DNA of 64,000 nucleotides from Streptomyces buecherae (GTDB lineage Bacteria > Actinomycetota > Actinomycetes > Streptomycetales > Streptomycetaceae), in assembly GCF_014295035.1 (NCBI RefSeq), contig NZ_CP060404.1:5744501-5808500 (forward strand), read 5' to 3'. Positions 37,947-46,612 of this stretch are shown in pieces. The position numbers and the translations under genes are program-made. Under the pieces are notes generated by a model that was not told where the DNA came from, did no database searches, and saw only the letters and a program-made list of their open reading frames with translations. Within the stretch, counting starts at the first letter, position 1. The number at the start of each line of letters is the position of its first letter.

Positions 37947-38585
37947 GTGACCGCGGAGACCTCTCAGACGCTCGATCGAGGGCTGCGTGTCCTCAAACTC
38001 CTGGCCGACACCGACCACGGTCTGACCGTGACCGAACTGTCCAACAAGCTCGGCGTCAACCGCACCGTCGTCTACCGCCTGCTCGCCACGCTCGAACAAC
38101 ACGCCCTCGTCAGACGGGACATCGGCGGACGGGCCCGGGTCGGCCTCGGCGTGCTGCGGCTCGGCCGGCAGGTGCACCCACTGGTGCGCGAGGCCGCCAT
38201 GCCCGCGCTGCGCGCGCTCGCCGAGGACATCGGGGCCACCGCCCACCTCACGCTGGTGGACGGCGCCGAGGCGCTCGCCGTCGCCGTCGTCGAGCCGACC
38301 TGGACGGACTACCACGTCGCCTACCGCGCCGGCTTCCGCCATCCGCTCGACCGAGGCGCCGCGGGCCGGGCCATCCTCGCCGCCCGCAACGGCCTGACCG
38401 ACAGCGGCTACGCCCTCACCCACGGCGAGCTGGAGGCCGGCGCGAGCGGCGCCGCCGCGCCGCTGCTCGGGGTGACCGGCATCGAGGGCAGCGTGGGCGT
38501 GGTGATGCTGACCGACTCGGTGCCCGAGCGGGTCGGCCCGCGGGTGGTCGAGGCCGCGAAGGAGGTCGCGGACGCCCTGCGCTGA
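37947..38585 (+). CDS. IclR-type transcriptional regulator, short form
   Basis: A 212-residue regulator. An IclR winged HTH opens the protein (LDRGLRVLKLLADTDHGLTVTELSNKLGVNRTVVYRLL shortened here; residues ~8-45), followed by an effector domain ending VVEAAKEVADALR. At 212 residues it is some 40-60 shorter than usual IclR proteins, the loss lying in the middle of the effector domain. The GTG at 37947 has GAAGGGGG upstream. It sits between a helicase and a secreted protease with no clear target. Confidence 0.85.
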   Translation: MTAETSQTLDRGLRVLKLLADTDHGLTVTELSNKLGVNRTVVYRLLATLEQHALVRRDIGGRARVGLGVLRLGRQVHPLVREAAMPALRALAEDIGATAHLTLVDGAEALAVAVVEPTWTDYHVAYRAGFRHPLDRGAAGRAILAARNGLTDSGYALTHGELEAGASGAAAPLLGVTGIEGSVGVVMLTDSVPERVGPRVVEAAKEVADALR

Positions 38586-38737
38586 GCGCCGGCCGCGCGC
38601 CCGGGGCCGCCGCCGCCGCGCCCCGCGCCGGCGCGGGCGATCCGCCGCGCCCGCCCCCGCGGCGCCGCCCTGCCGTGCCCCGCCCCGGCCGGCCCTGCCC
38701 GGCCGGGGAAACGTTGCCGTCCTTTAGGGTGGCGGAC

Positions 38738-39517
38738 GTGTCTCCTCGCGCTCGCATCCTCGCGGTCTGCTCCACGCTCGTCGTCGCCCTGCTCGCGGTC
38801 GCCGCGTTCGCGCCGCTGCCGTTCTCGATCGCCTACCCCGGGCTGACCGCGAACGTGCTCGGCTCCGACCGTGGCCAGCCGGTGATCACCATCGAGGGCG
38901 CCCCGACCCGGGAGACCAGCGGGCAGTTGCGGATGACGGCCATCGTGGCCACCGGCCCGGACGCGGACATCCGCCTCAAGGACGTGGTCAGCGGCTGGTT
39001 CAACGAGGGGCGAGCGGTGATGCCGCGCGACTCCGTCTACCCGGTCGGCGACTCGCCGAAGGAGGTGGACAAGCACAACCGCGAGGAGATGAAGGAGTCC
39101 CAGGACTCGGCGGTCCAGGCGGCGTTGGGCTACCTGCACCGCTCGCCGAAGGACGTGAAGGTCACGCTGCGGCTCGCCAAGGTCGGCGGCCCGAGCGCGG
39201 GGCTGATGTTCACCCTCGGCATCATCAACAAGCTGGACGGCGACGGCCGAGGCGGCGACCTCACCGGCGGCCGGATCATCTCCGGCACGGGCACGATCGA
39301 CGCGAACGGCAAGGTCGGCCCGGTCGGCGGCGTCGGCCTCAAGCCGAAGGCGGCCAAGCGCGACGGCGCCAGCGTCTTCCTCGTCCCCCGCGAGCAGTGC
39401 TCCGACGTCACGGAGGAACTGCCCAAGGGGCTCAAGCTCATTCCGGTCAAGGAGTTGAAGGACGCGGTGTCGTCCCTCCGGGCCCTCGCGGCGGGTAAAG
39501 CGGTCCCGAGCTGCTGA
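38738..39517 (+). CDS. YlbL-like membrane-anchored Lon-type (S16) protease
   Basis: A 259-residue protein: one N-terminal membrane anchor (ILAVCSTLVVALLAVAAFA), a ~100-residue region where a degenerate PDZ-like domain is expected, and a Lon proteolytic domain with Ser in GGPSAGLMF (~153) and Lys in KAAKRDGAS (~205), the S16 catalytic dyad. YlbL family proteins are extracytoplasmic housekeeping proteases. The GTG at 38738 follows AGGGTGG. Its 3' end overlaps the end of the convergent small gene by 71 bp. Confidence 0.88.
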   Translation: MSPRARILAVCSTLVVALLAVAAFAPLPFSIAYPGLTANVLGSDRGQPVITIEGAPTRETSGQLRMTAIVATGPDADIRLKDVVSGWFNEGRAVMPRDSVYPVGDSPKEVDKHNREEMKESQDSAVQAALGYLHRSPKDVKVTLRLAKVGGPSAGLMFTLGIINKLDGDGRGGDLTGGRIISGTGTIDANGKVGPVGGVGLKPKAAKRDGASVFLVPREQCSDVTEELPKGLKLIPVKELKDAVSSLRALAAGKAVPSC

Positions 39518-39734
39518 GCGGCCGGCTGACCAGCCGCAACCCGAGACCCACCAGGGCCCAGCCGCACCGGTCGCGCAGCCAGGCCCAGCCCTCGCCGGCC
39601 CGGTCGCGCGACGCGGCCCGTCCGCCGGGCCCGGCCGGCGGCCGACCGTGCGCCAGCCGCCAGGTGGCCGCCTCGGCACGCAGTTCGCGGGCGCGGTAGT
39701 CGTGCGTGGCCGCGTGGATGTCGGCGTGCGTCAT
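39447..39734 (-). CDS. Small conserved protein coupled to ArsR gene
   Basis: A 95-residue protein starting THADIHAATHDYRARELRAE, with a weakly hydrophobic segment WALVGLGLRLVSRPL. The ATG at 39734 overlaps the ArsR stop by 4 bp, so it is translated with the regulator. I know the N-terminus as a recurrent small Streptomyces protein downstream of ArsR-type regulators, function unknown. The C-terminal ~25 residues are Pro/Gly/Ser-rich and overlap the convergent protease gene, so the true conserved part is only the first ~70 residues. Confidence 0.6.
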   Translation of the reverse strand: MTHADIHAATHDYRARELRAEAATWRLAHGRPPAGPGGRAASRDRAGEGWAWLRDRCGWALVGLGLRLVSRPLSSSGPLYPPRGPGGTTPRPSTP

Positions 39735-40471
39735 GTCGCTTCCTCCTCGTCGTCTCGTACGGTCCCGCGCTCCTGTGCGGTGCCGTCGTCTCCCGCGCTC
39801 TCGCCGTCTCGCGCGCCTTCCTCCCGCGCGGCGCGCCGCTGGCCGCCCTCGCGCGGGAAGGCGTGCAGGTGGAGCCGGACGGAGGCGGCGTCGTCGGCGT
39901 CGGCCGGCACCCGGTCCCGGTAGTCGTTGATGACCTCGCGCAGCCGCTCGCCCAACTCGCCCGCGACCTCGGGGGTGAGCCACAGGGTGTAGTCGCTGAT
40001 GTCACCGCGGCGGCGCCACTCCTGGGACCAGGTGTGCATCGAGCCGAGCCAGGTGGACAGCTCGCTGGTGTGGATGCTGGCGATCTCGTGCAGCACCAGG
40101 TCGAGCGCGCCGCGCACCGCGGGGTCGTCGTGCCCGAGGAAGGTCTCCGGGTCGCTGACCTGGATGCCCTCGTGCACCGCCCGCCACCAGCGCTCGCGGG
40201 CCGTGCCGCGCCCGGTCTCCTCGGCGACGAAGCCGTACGAGGCGAGCTGGCGCAGGTGGTAGCTGGTGGCGCCGCTGGACTCGCCGAGCCGGTCCGCGAG
40301 CCGGGAGGCGGTCGCCGGACCGTCGTGCCGCAGCACCTCAAGCAGCCGCAACCGCAACGGATGGGCCAGGCCGCGCAGCGACCGCGCGTCGAGCTGCCGG
40401 AGCGGCGGCGTCGCCCCGCCCGTGGCGGGCCTCGGGTCGGGGGCGGGGGGTGGGACCTCGTGGGTGCTCAT
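39731..40471 (-). CDS. ArsR/HTH_20 family transcriptional regulator
   Basis: A 246-residue winged-HTH protein. LDARSLRGLAHPLRLRLLEVL and ATASRLADRLGESSGATSYHLRQLASYGFV form the ArsR-type HTH at residues ~25-80; the C-terminal region is helical and highly charged. No Cys metal-binding motif is present in the recognition region, so a metal sensor role is unlikely. ATG 40471. Its leader holds three copies of a 11-13-bp motif (40486-40535), probably its own operator. Confidence 0.85.
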   Translation of the reverse strand: MSTHEVPPPAPDPRPATGGATPPLRQLDARSLRGLAHPLRLRLLEVLRHDGPATASRLADRLGESSGATSYHLRQLASYGFVAEETGRGTARERWWRAVHEGIQVSDPETFLGHDDPAVRGALDLVLHEIASIHTSELSTWLGSMHTWSQEWRRRGDISDYTLWLTPEVAGELGERLREVINDYRDRVPADADDAASVRLHLHAFPREGGQRRAAREEGARDGESAGDDGTAQERGTVRDDEEEAT

Positions 40472-40485
40472 GCGGCCACCGTAAG

Positions 40486-40535
40486 CTTGCAAAGAAAGCC
40501 TTGCAACACTTTCTTTGCATGACTTTCTTTGCAAG
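40486..40535. promoter_or_regulatory. Three-copy operator for the ArsR-type regulator
   Basis: CTTGCAAAGAAAG at 40486-40498 is exactly inverted as CTTTCTTTGCAAG at 40523-40535 (13/13). A third copy CTTTCTTTGCA lies at 40509-40519 in the same direction as the last. The block is AT-rich and 15 bp from the ArsR start. Confidence 0.65.
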
Positions 40536-40681
40536 AAGGTCTCCGCAGGTGGAGCCCCTGAACCCGACCACGACGAGGCCCCGGCCACGCCCCAAGGGGA
40601 CCGCGACCGGGGCCCTTGCCGGCACCGGCTCCGAAGCCGGTGCCGGTGCCGGTGCCAGCGTCAGCGCCGGCGTGGGGGCGC

Positions 40682-41722
40682 TCAGCCCTTCTTCACGAAG
40701 CCCTCGGTCACCAGCCAGTCCAGCGCCACGTCGTGCGGGTCCTCGCCGTCCACGTCCACCTTGGCGTTCAGCCGCTGGGCCACCGCGTTGGTCAGCTTCG
40801 CGGTGATCGGGTTGAGCACCTCGGCGATCTCGGGGTGCTTCTCCAGCGTCTTGCCGTGGATCTCCGGGGCGGCGTTGTAGTTCGGGAAGAAGTGCCTGTC
40901 GTCCTCCATGACCACCAGCTTCATCGCCTGGATGCGCCCGTCGGTCGAGGTGACCTCGCCGAACGTGCAGGCCGAGCCCTTGCGTACCTCGCGGTAGATG
41001 ACGCCGGCCTCCATCTTGCGCACCCGCGAACCCGGCCACCGCATCCCGTACGCCTCGCGCATGCCGGGCAGCCCGTCGTCACGGAAGGCGAACTCGGTGT
41101 CCACGCACAGCTTGAGCGACCCGTCGCGCCGGGTCGCCGCCGCGACGTCGGACAGGGTGCGCACGCCGTACTTCTCCGCGTTCGCCTGGTTGACGGTCAG
41201 CGTGTACGTGTTGTCGAGGCTGGCCGGCGGCAGCCAGGCGACACCGTTCCTCCGGTCCGCCGCGCGCACGGCGCGCCACTGTTCCCGTGGGTCGACGATC
41301 GGTTTCTCGTGTCCCAGGTAGGTGATCCACCCGGTGCCCGTGTACTCGTACATCGCGTCCGCGTCGCCCGACTTGATGGCCTCCCGGGCGCCGATGGAGC
41401 CCTGGATGTTGGTCCGGTCGAGCACCTTGGCGCCGGCCGCCTGGAAGGCGATGCCGATGACCTGGCCCAGGATGATGTTCTCGGTGAACTCCTTCGAGGT
41501 CACCGTCAGGTTGGCGCCCTCCAGCGGCTTGCCGCGGCCTATCGTGCCCGGCTCCACGTCGTCGACCATCATGCTGCCGCTGTGCAGCCCGCAGCCGCTG
41601 AGCAGGGCCGGGGCCAGCAGCGCCGCCGCGAGCCCGACGCCGAGCGTGGCCCGGCCGCGGCCCGCCGGCCGGCGGCCCGCCGCCGCCCGCCGGCCCCTCC
41701 CGCGTACCCCCGGCATCCTCAT
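40682..41722 (-). CDS. Glycine betaine/choline-type ABC transporter binding lipoprotein
   Basis: A 346-residue OpuAC/ProX-type binding protein with an Arg-rich signal peptide and lipobox LLSGC (Cys ~44), so a surface lipoprotein. The mature part shows LTVTSKEFTENIILGQVIGIA and ADAMYEYTGTGWITYLG, the osmoprotectant-binding family pattern. It is the last of four overlapping genes (permease, ATPase, permease, binding protein) and overlaps its permease by 4 bp. The ligand is probably glycine betaine, choline or a similar compatible solute. Confidence 0.9.
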   Translation of the reverse strand: MRMPGVRGRGRRAAAGRRPAGRGRATLGVGLAAALLAPALLSGCGLHSGSMMVDDVEPGTIGRGKPLEGANLTVTSKEFTENIILGQVIGIAFQAAGAKVLDRTNIQGSIGAREAIKSGDADAMYEYTGTGWITYLGHEKPIVDPREQWRAVRAADRRNGVAWLPPASLDNTYTLTVNQANAEKYGVRTLSDVAAATRRDGSLKLCVDTEFAFRDDGLPGMREAYGMRWPGSRVRKMEAGVIYREVRKGSACTFGEVTSTDGRIQAMKLVVMEDDRHFFPNYNAAPEIHGKTLEKHPEIAEVLNPITAKLTNAVAQRLNAKVDVDGEDPHDVALDWLVTEGFVKKG

Positions 41723-42582
41723 GCGTCCCCCTCAAGGCCGCGCGGGCGCAGCAGCAGTTCGACCACCGAGGCCAGCCAGTCCACAAGCAGCGCGAGCGCC
41801 ACCGTGAGGATGGAGCCGAGCACCAGGACGGGCATGCGCTGGTTGTTGATGCCGGTGGCGATCAGGTCGCCGAGCCCGCCCCCGCCGCCGAAGTACGCCA
41901 GCGTCGCCGTGCCGACGTTGAGCACCAACGCGGTGCGCACGCCCGCCAGGATCAGCGGCACGGCCAGCGGGAGCTCCACCTTGCGCAGCACCCCGACGGC
42001 CGACATGCCGATGCCGCGCGCGGCCTCGATCAGCGTCGGGTCGATGGCCCGCAGCCCCGCGATGGTGTTGGCCAGCACCGGCAGCACCGCGTACGCGACG
42101 ATGCCCACCAGCGCGGCCTTGGTGCCGATGCCCAGCCAGATCACCAGCAGCGCCAGCAGCCCGATCGCGGGCGTGGCCTGCCCGATGTTGGCGATGGCCA
42201 GCACCACGGGCACCGCGGGCCGCAGCCGGCGCCGGGTCAGCGCGATGCCCAGCGGGATGGCGATGATCAGCACGAAGAACGTGGAGATGGCGGTCAGCTC
42301 GACGTGCTGGCGCAGCCGCAGCCACACGTTGCCGTCCGCGATGGCGTTGCGCGCGATGGAGTCCAGCTCGGCGCCGCGGAACCAGAGCCAGGTGGCCAGC
42401 AGCCCGACCGCGATGGTGGCCGGCAGGAAGGTGAGCTTCTGCCAGGTCAGCCGGGGTGGCTGGGCGCTGGGCGCGGGCGGCCTGCGTTCGACGTCCACGG
42501 CCCGTGTCTCGTCCGGCGGGGGCAGGTCCGTCCCCGCGCGCCCGGCTCGACCGCCGGGCCCCCCGGTGCCCGCGCGGCTCAT
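41719..42582 (-). CDS. Osmoprotectant ABC transporter permease
   Basis: A 287-residue permease of the ProW/OpuCB-OpuCD type: a ~50-residue cytoplasmic start, a first membrane segment FLPATIAVGLLATWLWF, then the binding-protein-dependent transport core with IEAARGIGMSAVGVLRKVELPLA as EAA motif. It overlaps the ATPase gene upstream and the binding-protein gene downstream by 4 bp each. It forms a heteromeric pore with the other permease. Confidence 0.9.
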   Translation of the reverse strand: MSRAGTGGPGGRAGRAGTDLPPPDETRAVDVERRPPAPSAQPPRLTWQKLTFLPATIAVGLLATWLWFRGAELDSIARNAIADGNVWLRLRQHVELTAISTFFVLIIAIPLGIALTRRRLRPAVPVVLAIANIGQATPAIGLLALLVIWLGIGTKAALVGIVAYAVLPVLANTIAGLRAIDPTLIEAARGIGMSAVGVLRKVELPLAVPLILAGVRTALVLNVGTATLAYFGGGGGLGDLIATGINNQRMPVLVLGSILTVALALLVDWLASVVELLLRPRGLEGDA

Positions 42583-43946
42583 GCGCCAGCCTCCTGGCCC
42601 GGCCCGCGTGGCGTGCTGCCGCCCGCGGCGCCCTCCTGTTCGAGGTGGGTCTGGTGCGAGCGCGCCTCGTGCAACTGGTGCTGGTGCTCCACGGCGTCGA
42701 GCCGGTCCGCCTCCAGGAGTTCGTGGACGGAGTTCATCAGCGTCTCCATGTCGACCACGCCGGTGTACTCGCCGCGCCGCCCGGTGACCGGGACCCGGCC
42801 GGCGTTGTCGGTGAGCACCGCCTCCAGCGCGTCGCGCAGCGTGGCGTCCCGGGTCACCGTGTCGGCGACGAGCGTGCCGGCGCGGGCCAGCGATCCCTTG
42901 GCGCGGCTGAGGTCGCCTCGGCGCAGCCACTTGTACGGGCGCCGGTGCCGGTCGAGGAGCAGCACCTCGTTGATCGAGGCCGACCGGAACAGGTCGAAGA
43001 TGGACTGCAACGGGTCGTCGATCACCGCGGTCGGGATGTCCTCGACCGTCACGTCGCGTACCCGGGTCAGGTTGAGCCGTTTGAGTGCGGCCCCGGCGCC
43101 GACGAACCCGGAGACGAAGTCGTCGGCCGGGTTGGTGAGGATCGCCTCCGGCGTGTCGAACTGGGCGATGTGCGAGCGGTCCCGCAGCACCGCTATCCGG
43201 TCGCCCAGCTTGATCGCCTCGTCGAAGTCGTGGGTGACGAAGACGATGGTCTTGTGCAGCTCGTGCTGGAGCCGGATCAGCTCGTCCTGGAGGTGGTCGC
43301 GGGTGATCGGGTCCACCGCGCCGAACGGCTCGTCCATGAGCAGCACCGGCGGATCGGCCGCCAGCGCCCTGGCCACGCCGACCCGCTGCTGCTGGCCGCC
43401 GGAGAGCTGGCGCGGGTAGCGGTCGTGGAACTCCCGCGGGTCGAGCCCGACCAGGTCGAGCATCTCCTCGACGCGGGCCGTGACGCGGGCCCCCCGCCAG
43501 CCGACCATCTTCGGTACGAGGGCGATGTTCTGCGCGACCGTCATGTGCGGGAACAGGCCCGATGACTGGATGGCGTAGCCCACCTTGCGGCGGAGCTTGA
43601 CCGGGTCTATGCCGGTCACGTCCTCGTCGCCGATGCGTATGCGGCCCGACGACGGCTCGATCAGCCGGTTGATCATCTTCAGCGTGGTGGACTTGCCGCA
43701 CCCCGAGGGGCCCACGAAGATCACCGTCTCGCCGGCCTTGATCTCCATGTTGACGTTGTCCACGGCGGGCGCCTCGCTGCCCGGGTAGCGTTTGGTGAGG
43801 TTCTCCAGCTCGATGGTGGCCCCGGTGGTGGCGCCCCGCGCGGGGGCGTTGCCGGTGGCCCCACCGCCGGGTCGGCCGCTGGCCTGGGCGGCCTGTGCGG
43901 GCTGGACGGGCTGGTCGCTGGGTTGGCCGTTGCTGGTGTCAGGCAC
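42579..43946 (-). CDS. Osmoprotectant ABC transporter ATPase with CBS domains
   Basis: A 455-residue ATPase of the OpuCA/ProV class. Walker A GPSGCGKST is near residue 80, the signature LSGGQQQR near 182, Walker B VLLMDEPFG; a C-terminal pair of CBS domains (~290-420) is the ionic-strength sensor in this family. N-terminal ~45 residues are Gln/Pro/Ala-rich and disordered. It overlaps both neighbouring permease genes. Confidence 0.93.
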   Translation of the reverse strand: MPDTSNGQPSDQPVQPAQAAQASGRPGGGATGNAPARGATTGATIELENLTKRYPGSEAPAVDNVNMEIKAGETVIFVGPSGCGKSTTLKMINRLIEPSSGRIRIGDEDVTGIDPVKLRRKVGYAIQSSGLFPHMTVAQNIALVPKMVGWRGARVTARVEEMLDLVGLDPREFHDRYPRQLSGGQQQRVGVARALAADPPVLLMDEPFGAVDPITRDHLQDELIRLQHELHKTIVFVTHDFDEAIKLGDRIAVLRDRSHIAQFDTPEAILTNPADDFVSGFVGAGAALKRLNLTRVRDVTVEDIPTAVIDDPLQSIFDLFRSASINEVLLLDRHRRPYKWLRRGDLSRAKGSLARAGTLVADTVTRDATLRDALEAVLTDNAGRVPVTGRRGEYTGVVDMETLMNSVHELLEADRLDAVEHQHQLHEARSHQTHLEQEGAAGGSTPRGPGQEAGA

Positions 43947-44586
43947 GAATCCCCCTGGGAATGGTCAGGCGTCCGATGAGCACGTACACGGCGTCGAAGA
44001 CCAGCGCGAGCAGCACGATGCCCAGCGTCCCGGCCATGACCTTGTTGACCGCGTTGGCGCTGCCGAGCGAGGAGATGCCGCGGAAGATCTCGTTCCCGAG
44101 GCCGGGCCCGGAGGCGTACGCGGCGATCGCGGCGATGCCCATCAGCATCTGCGTGGAGACCCGGATGCCGGTCAGGATGGGCGGCCAGGCCAGGGGCAGC
44201 TCGACCCGCACCAGCCGGGACAGCCGGGACATGCCGAGCCCCCTCGCGGCGTCCACCAGGTCGGGGTCCACGCCGCGCAGCCCCACGATCGCGTTGCGCA
44301 CGATGGGCAGCAGCCCGTAGAGGACCAGCGCGGTCACCGTCGGCGCGACGCCGAGCCCGGTGATCGGGATGAGCAGGCCGATCATGGCCAGGGACGGCAC
44401 GGTGAGGATGGTCGCCGTGACGGTGATGGCGAGGTTCCCGGCCCACTCGCTGCGGTAGGTGAGGACGCCCAGCAGCACCCCGAGGACCGTGGCGGCCACC
44501 ATGCACTGGAAGACGGCGCTGGCGTGCTGGTAGGTGTCCAGCAGTAACTGGGTGCGCCGGTTGCCGACGTACTCCCAAAAGCTCAT
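43939..44586 (-). CDS. Osmoprotectant ABC transporter permease
   Basis: A 215-residue permease with the short OpuCB-type architecture: MSFWEYVGNRRTQLLLDTYQ then five membrane segments and the EAA motif VDAARGLGMSRLSRLVRVELPLA. GAGGAGAG precedes the ATG. It begins the transporter operon only 15 bp after the AsnC gene on the same strand, so read-through from that regulator is likely. It overlaps the ATPase gene by 8 bp. Confidence 0.92.
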   Translation of the reverse strand: MSFWEYVGNRRTQLLLDTYQHASAVFQCMVAATVLGVLLGVLTYRSEWAGNLAITVTATILTVPSLAMIGLLIPITGLGVAPTVTALVLYGLLPIVRNAIVGLRGVDPDLVDAARGLGMSRLSRLVRVELPLAWPPILTGIRVSTQMLMGIAAIAAYASGPGLGNEIFRGISSLGSANAVNKVMAGTLGIVLLALVFDAVYVLIGRLTIPRGIRA

Positions 44587-44601
44587 CGCGTCTCTCCTCG
44601 G

Positions 44602-45069
44602 TCAGTCATCGGCCGCCTGCTTCACCAGCGGGATGATCCGGAGCGGGACGGGGTTCTCCATCACGATCGCCGTCGAGGCCCGCACGATGCCATCAAAGCC
44701 CACAACCCGGTCGATCACCCGTTGGAGATCGGCGTTGGAGCGTGCCACCAGGCGGCACAGCATGTCGCCGTGGCCGGTCGTGGTGTGCAGCTCCAGCACC
44801 TCGGGCACCGTCTGGAGGTGGCTGCGGACGTCCGCGCCCTGCCCCTGTTTGATCTCCAGCGTCGCGAACGCCGTCACCGGATAGCCGAGCGCCGCCGGGT
44901 CCACCTGCGGCCCGAACCCGCGGATCACGCCGGCCGCCTGCAACCGGTCAAGGCGCGCCTGCGCCGTGCCGCGCGCCACGCCGAGTCGGCGCGACGCCTC
45001 GAGGACGCCGATCCGCGGCTCCTCGGCGAGCAGTTCGATCAGCCGACCGTCCAGTCGGTCAATCCCCAT
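44602..45069 (-). CDS. Lrp/AsnC family transcriptional regulator
   Basis: A 155-residue Lrp/AsnC regulator: HTH LDGRLIELLAEEPRIGVLEA with RLGVARGTAQARLDRLQAAGVI, then the RAM ligand-binding domain (HTTTGHGDMLCRLVARSN). It is divergent from hppD. As I recall, S. coelicolor has the same AsnC-hppD pair, with the regulator activating hppD in response to tyrosine. An 19-bp TTGT...ACAA dyad lies between. On its own strand it is followed within 15 bp by the osmoprotectant transporter. Confidence 0.92.
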   Translation of the reverse strand: MGIDRLDGRLIELLAEEPRIGVLEASRRLGVARGTAQARLDRLQAAGVIRGFGPQVDPAALGYPVTAFATLEIKQGQGADVRSHLQTVPEVLELHTTTGHGDMLCRLVARSNADLQRVIDRVVGFDGIVRASTAIVMENPVPLRIIPLVKQAADD

Positions 45070-45219
45070 GACAGCCTCCCCCGCCTGTTGCGTCTCCGCG
45101 TTCCGCGTATCCGCGTTCCGCGGCTCGTGCGCCCCGTCTTATGCCCATGCGACCCGGCCACCTCCGTGATGGTCATCCTGTACAGATCGTCCGGCGGAAC
45201 TCTGGAACTGCTAGTCAAG

Positions 45220-45238
45220 TTGTCCAGGAGATGCACAA
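45220..45238. promoter_or_regulatory. Lrp/AsnC-type operator candidate before hppD
   Basis: TTGT at 45220-45223 and ACAA at 45235-45238 bound a 19-bp imperfect dyad in an AT-richer patch ~40 bp before the hppD start codon. The adjacent AsnC regulator is the obvious candidate ligand. Confidence 0.35.
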
Positions 45239-45277
45239 ACTATTGCGCACCTTGTGGATCGGAGGGAGTCTGCGGCT

Positions 45278-46423
45278 ATGACAGAGACCATCGATCAGTC
45301 CCCCGAGACGGCCAGGCAGGCCGACCCCTTCCCGGTCAAGGGAATGGACGCGGTCGTCTTCGCCGTCGGCAACGCCAAGCAGGCCGCCCACTACTACGCG
45401 ACGGCTTTCGGCATGAAGCTCGTCGCCTACTCCGGACCGGAGAACGGCAGCCGCGAGACCGCCAGTTACGTGCTGGTGTCGGGCGGCGCCCGATTCGTGC
45501 TGACCTCCGTCATCAAGCCCACCACCGACCGCGGGCGCTTCCTCGCCGAGCACGTCGCCGAGCACGGTGACGGCGTCATCGACCTCGCCATCGAGGTCCC
45601 GGACGCCCGGGCGGCGTACGCCTACGCCCTGGAGCACGGCGCCACCGGCCTGGAAGAGCCGCACGAGGTGAAGGACGACCACGGCACCGTCGTCCTGGCC
45701 GCCATCGCCACCTACGGCAAGACCCGCCACACGCTCGTCGAGCGCTCCGGCTACGACGGTCCCTACCTGCCCGGTTTCGTCGCCGCCAACCCCATCGTGG
45801 AGCCGCCGGCCAAGCGCACCTTCCAGGCCATCGACCACTGCGTGGGCAACGTCGAGCTCGGCAAGATGGACGAGTGGGTCGGCTTCTACAACAAGGTCAT
45901 GGGCTTCACCAACATGAAGGAGTTCGTGGGCGACGACATCGCCACCGAGTACTCCGCGCTCATGTCCAAGGTCGTCGCGGACGGCACCCGCAAGGTGAAG
46001 TTCCCGCTCAACGAGCCGGCGATCGCGAAGAAGAAGTCGCAGATCGACGAGTACCTGGAGTTCTACGGCGGCCCGGGCGTGCAGCACATCGCGCTGGCCA
46101 CCAACGACATCGTCTCCACCGTACGGGCCATGCGCGCGGCGGGGGTCCAGTTCCTGGACACCCCCGACTCGTACTACGACACGCTCGGCGAGTGGGTCGG
46201 CGAGACCCGGGTGCCGATCGAGACGCTGCGCGAGCTGAAGATCCTCGCGGACCGCGACGAGGACGGCTACCTGCTGCAGATCTTCACCAAGCCCGTGCAG
46301 GACCGGCCGACCGTGTTCTTCGAGATGATCGAGCGCCACGGCTCGATGGGCTTCGGCAAGGGCAACTTCAAGGCCCTCTTCGAGGCGATCGAGCGCGAGC
46401 AGGAGCGCCGCGGCAACCTCTGA
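45278..46423 (+). CDS. hppD: 4-Hydroxyphenylpyruvate dioxygenase
   Basis: A 381-residue HPPD, converting 4-hydroxyphenylpyruvate to homogentisate in tyrosine catabolism. Two VOC-type halves; the C-terminal half holds the iron ligands His in AIDHCVGN (~188), His in VQHIALAT (~270) and Glu in FFEMIER (~349), plus the family segment QIFTKPVQDRPTVFFE. The ATG at 45278 has GGAGGGAG 9 nt upstream; an earlier in-frame GTG is inferior. It is divergent from the AsnC regulator and is followed by a strong terminator. Confidence 0.97.
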   Translation: MTETIDQSPETARQADPFPVKGMDAVVFAVGNAKQAAHYYATAFGMKLVAYSGPENGSRETASYVLVSGGARFVLTSVIKPTTDRGRFLAEHVAEHGDGVIDLAIEVPDARAAYAYALEHGATGLEEPHEVKDDHGTVVLAAIATYGKTRHTLVERSGYDGPYLPGFVAANPIVEPPAKRTFQAIDHCVGNVELGKMDEWVGFYNKVMGFTNMKEFVGDDIATEYSALMSKVVADGTRKVKFPLNEPAIAKKKSQIDEYLEFYGGPGVQHIALATNDIVSTVRAMRAAGVQFLDTPDSYYDTLGEWVGETRVPIETLRELKILADRDEDGYLLQIFTKPVQDRPTVFFEMIERHGSMGFGKGNFKALFEAIEREQERRGNL

Positions 46424-46484
46424 GCCCCGTGGCCGGCCTCCCACGGGCCGGCCCGCCGCCCGCCGTGCGCGCGGACAGGCAAAG

Positions 46485-46512
46485 GCCCGGGCCCCCCGCG
46501 GGGGGCCCGGGC
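46485..46512 (+). terminator. 13-bp stem-loop terminator of hppD
   Basis: GCCCGGGCCCCCC (46485-46497) and its exact complement (46500-46512) with a 2-nt tip, ~60 bp after the hppD stop. Confidence 0.8.
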
Positions 46513-46612
46513 ACGGAGAAGGCCCCAAGGCCCGTGGAGGAGGGCCACGGAACCCAGGGGCCGTTCTGCCTGGAGGAAATCTCCAGGAAACAGCGCTGGC
46601 GGCTCAGCGCTG

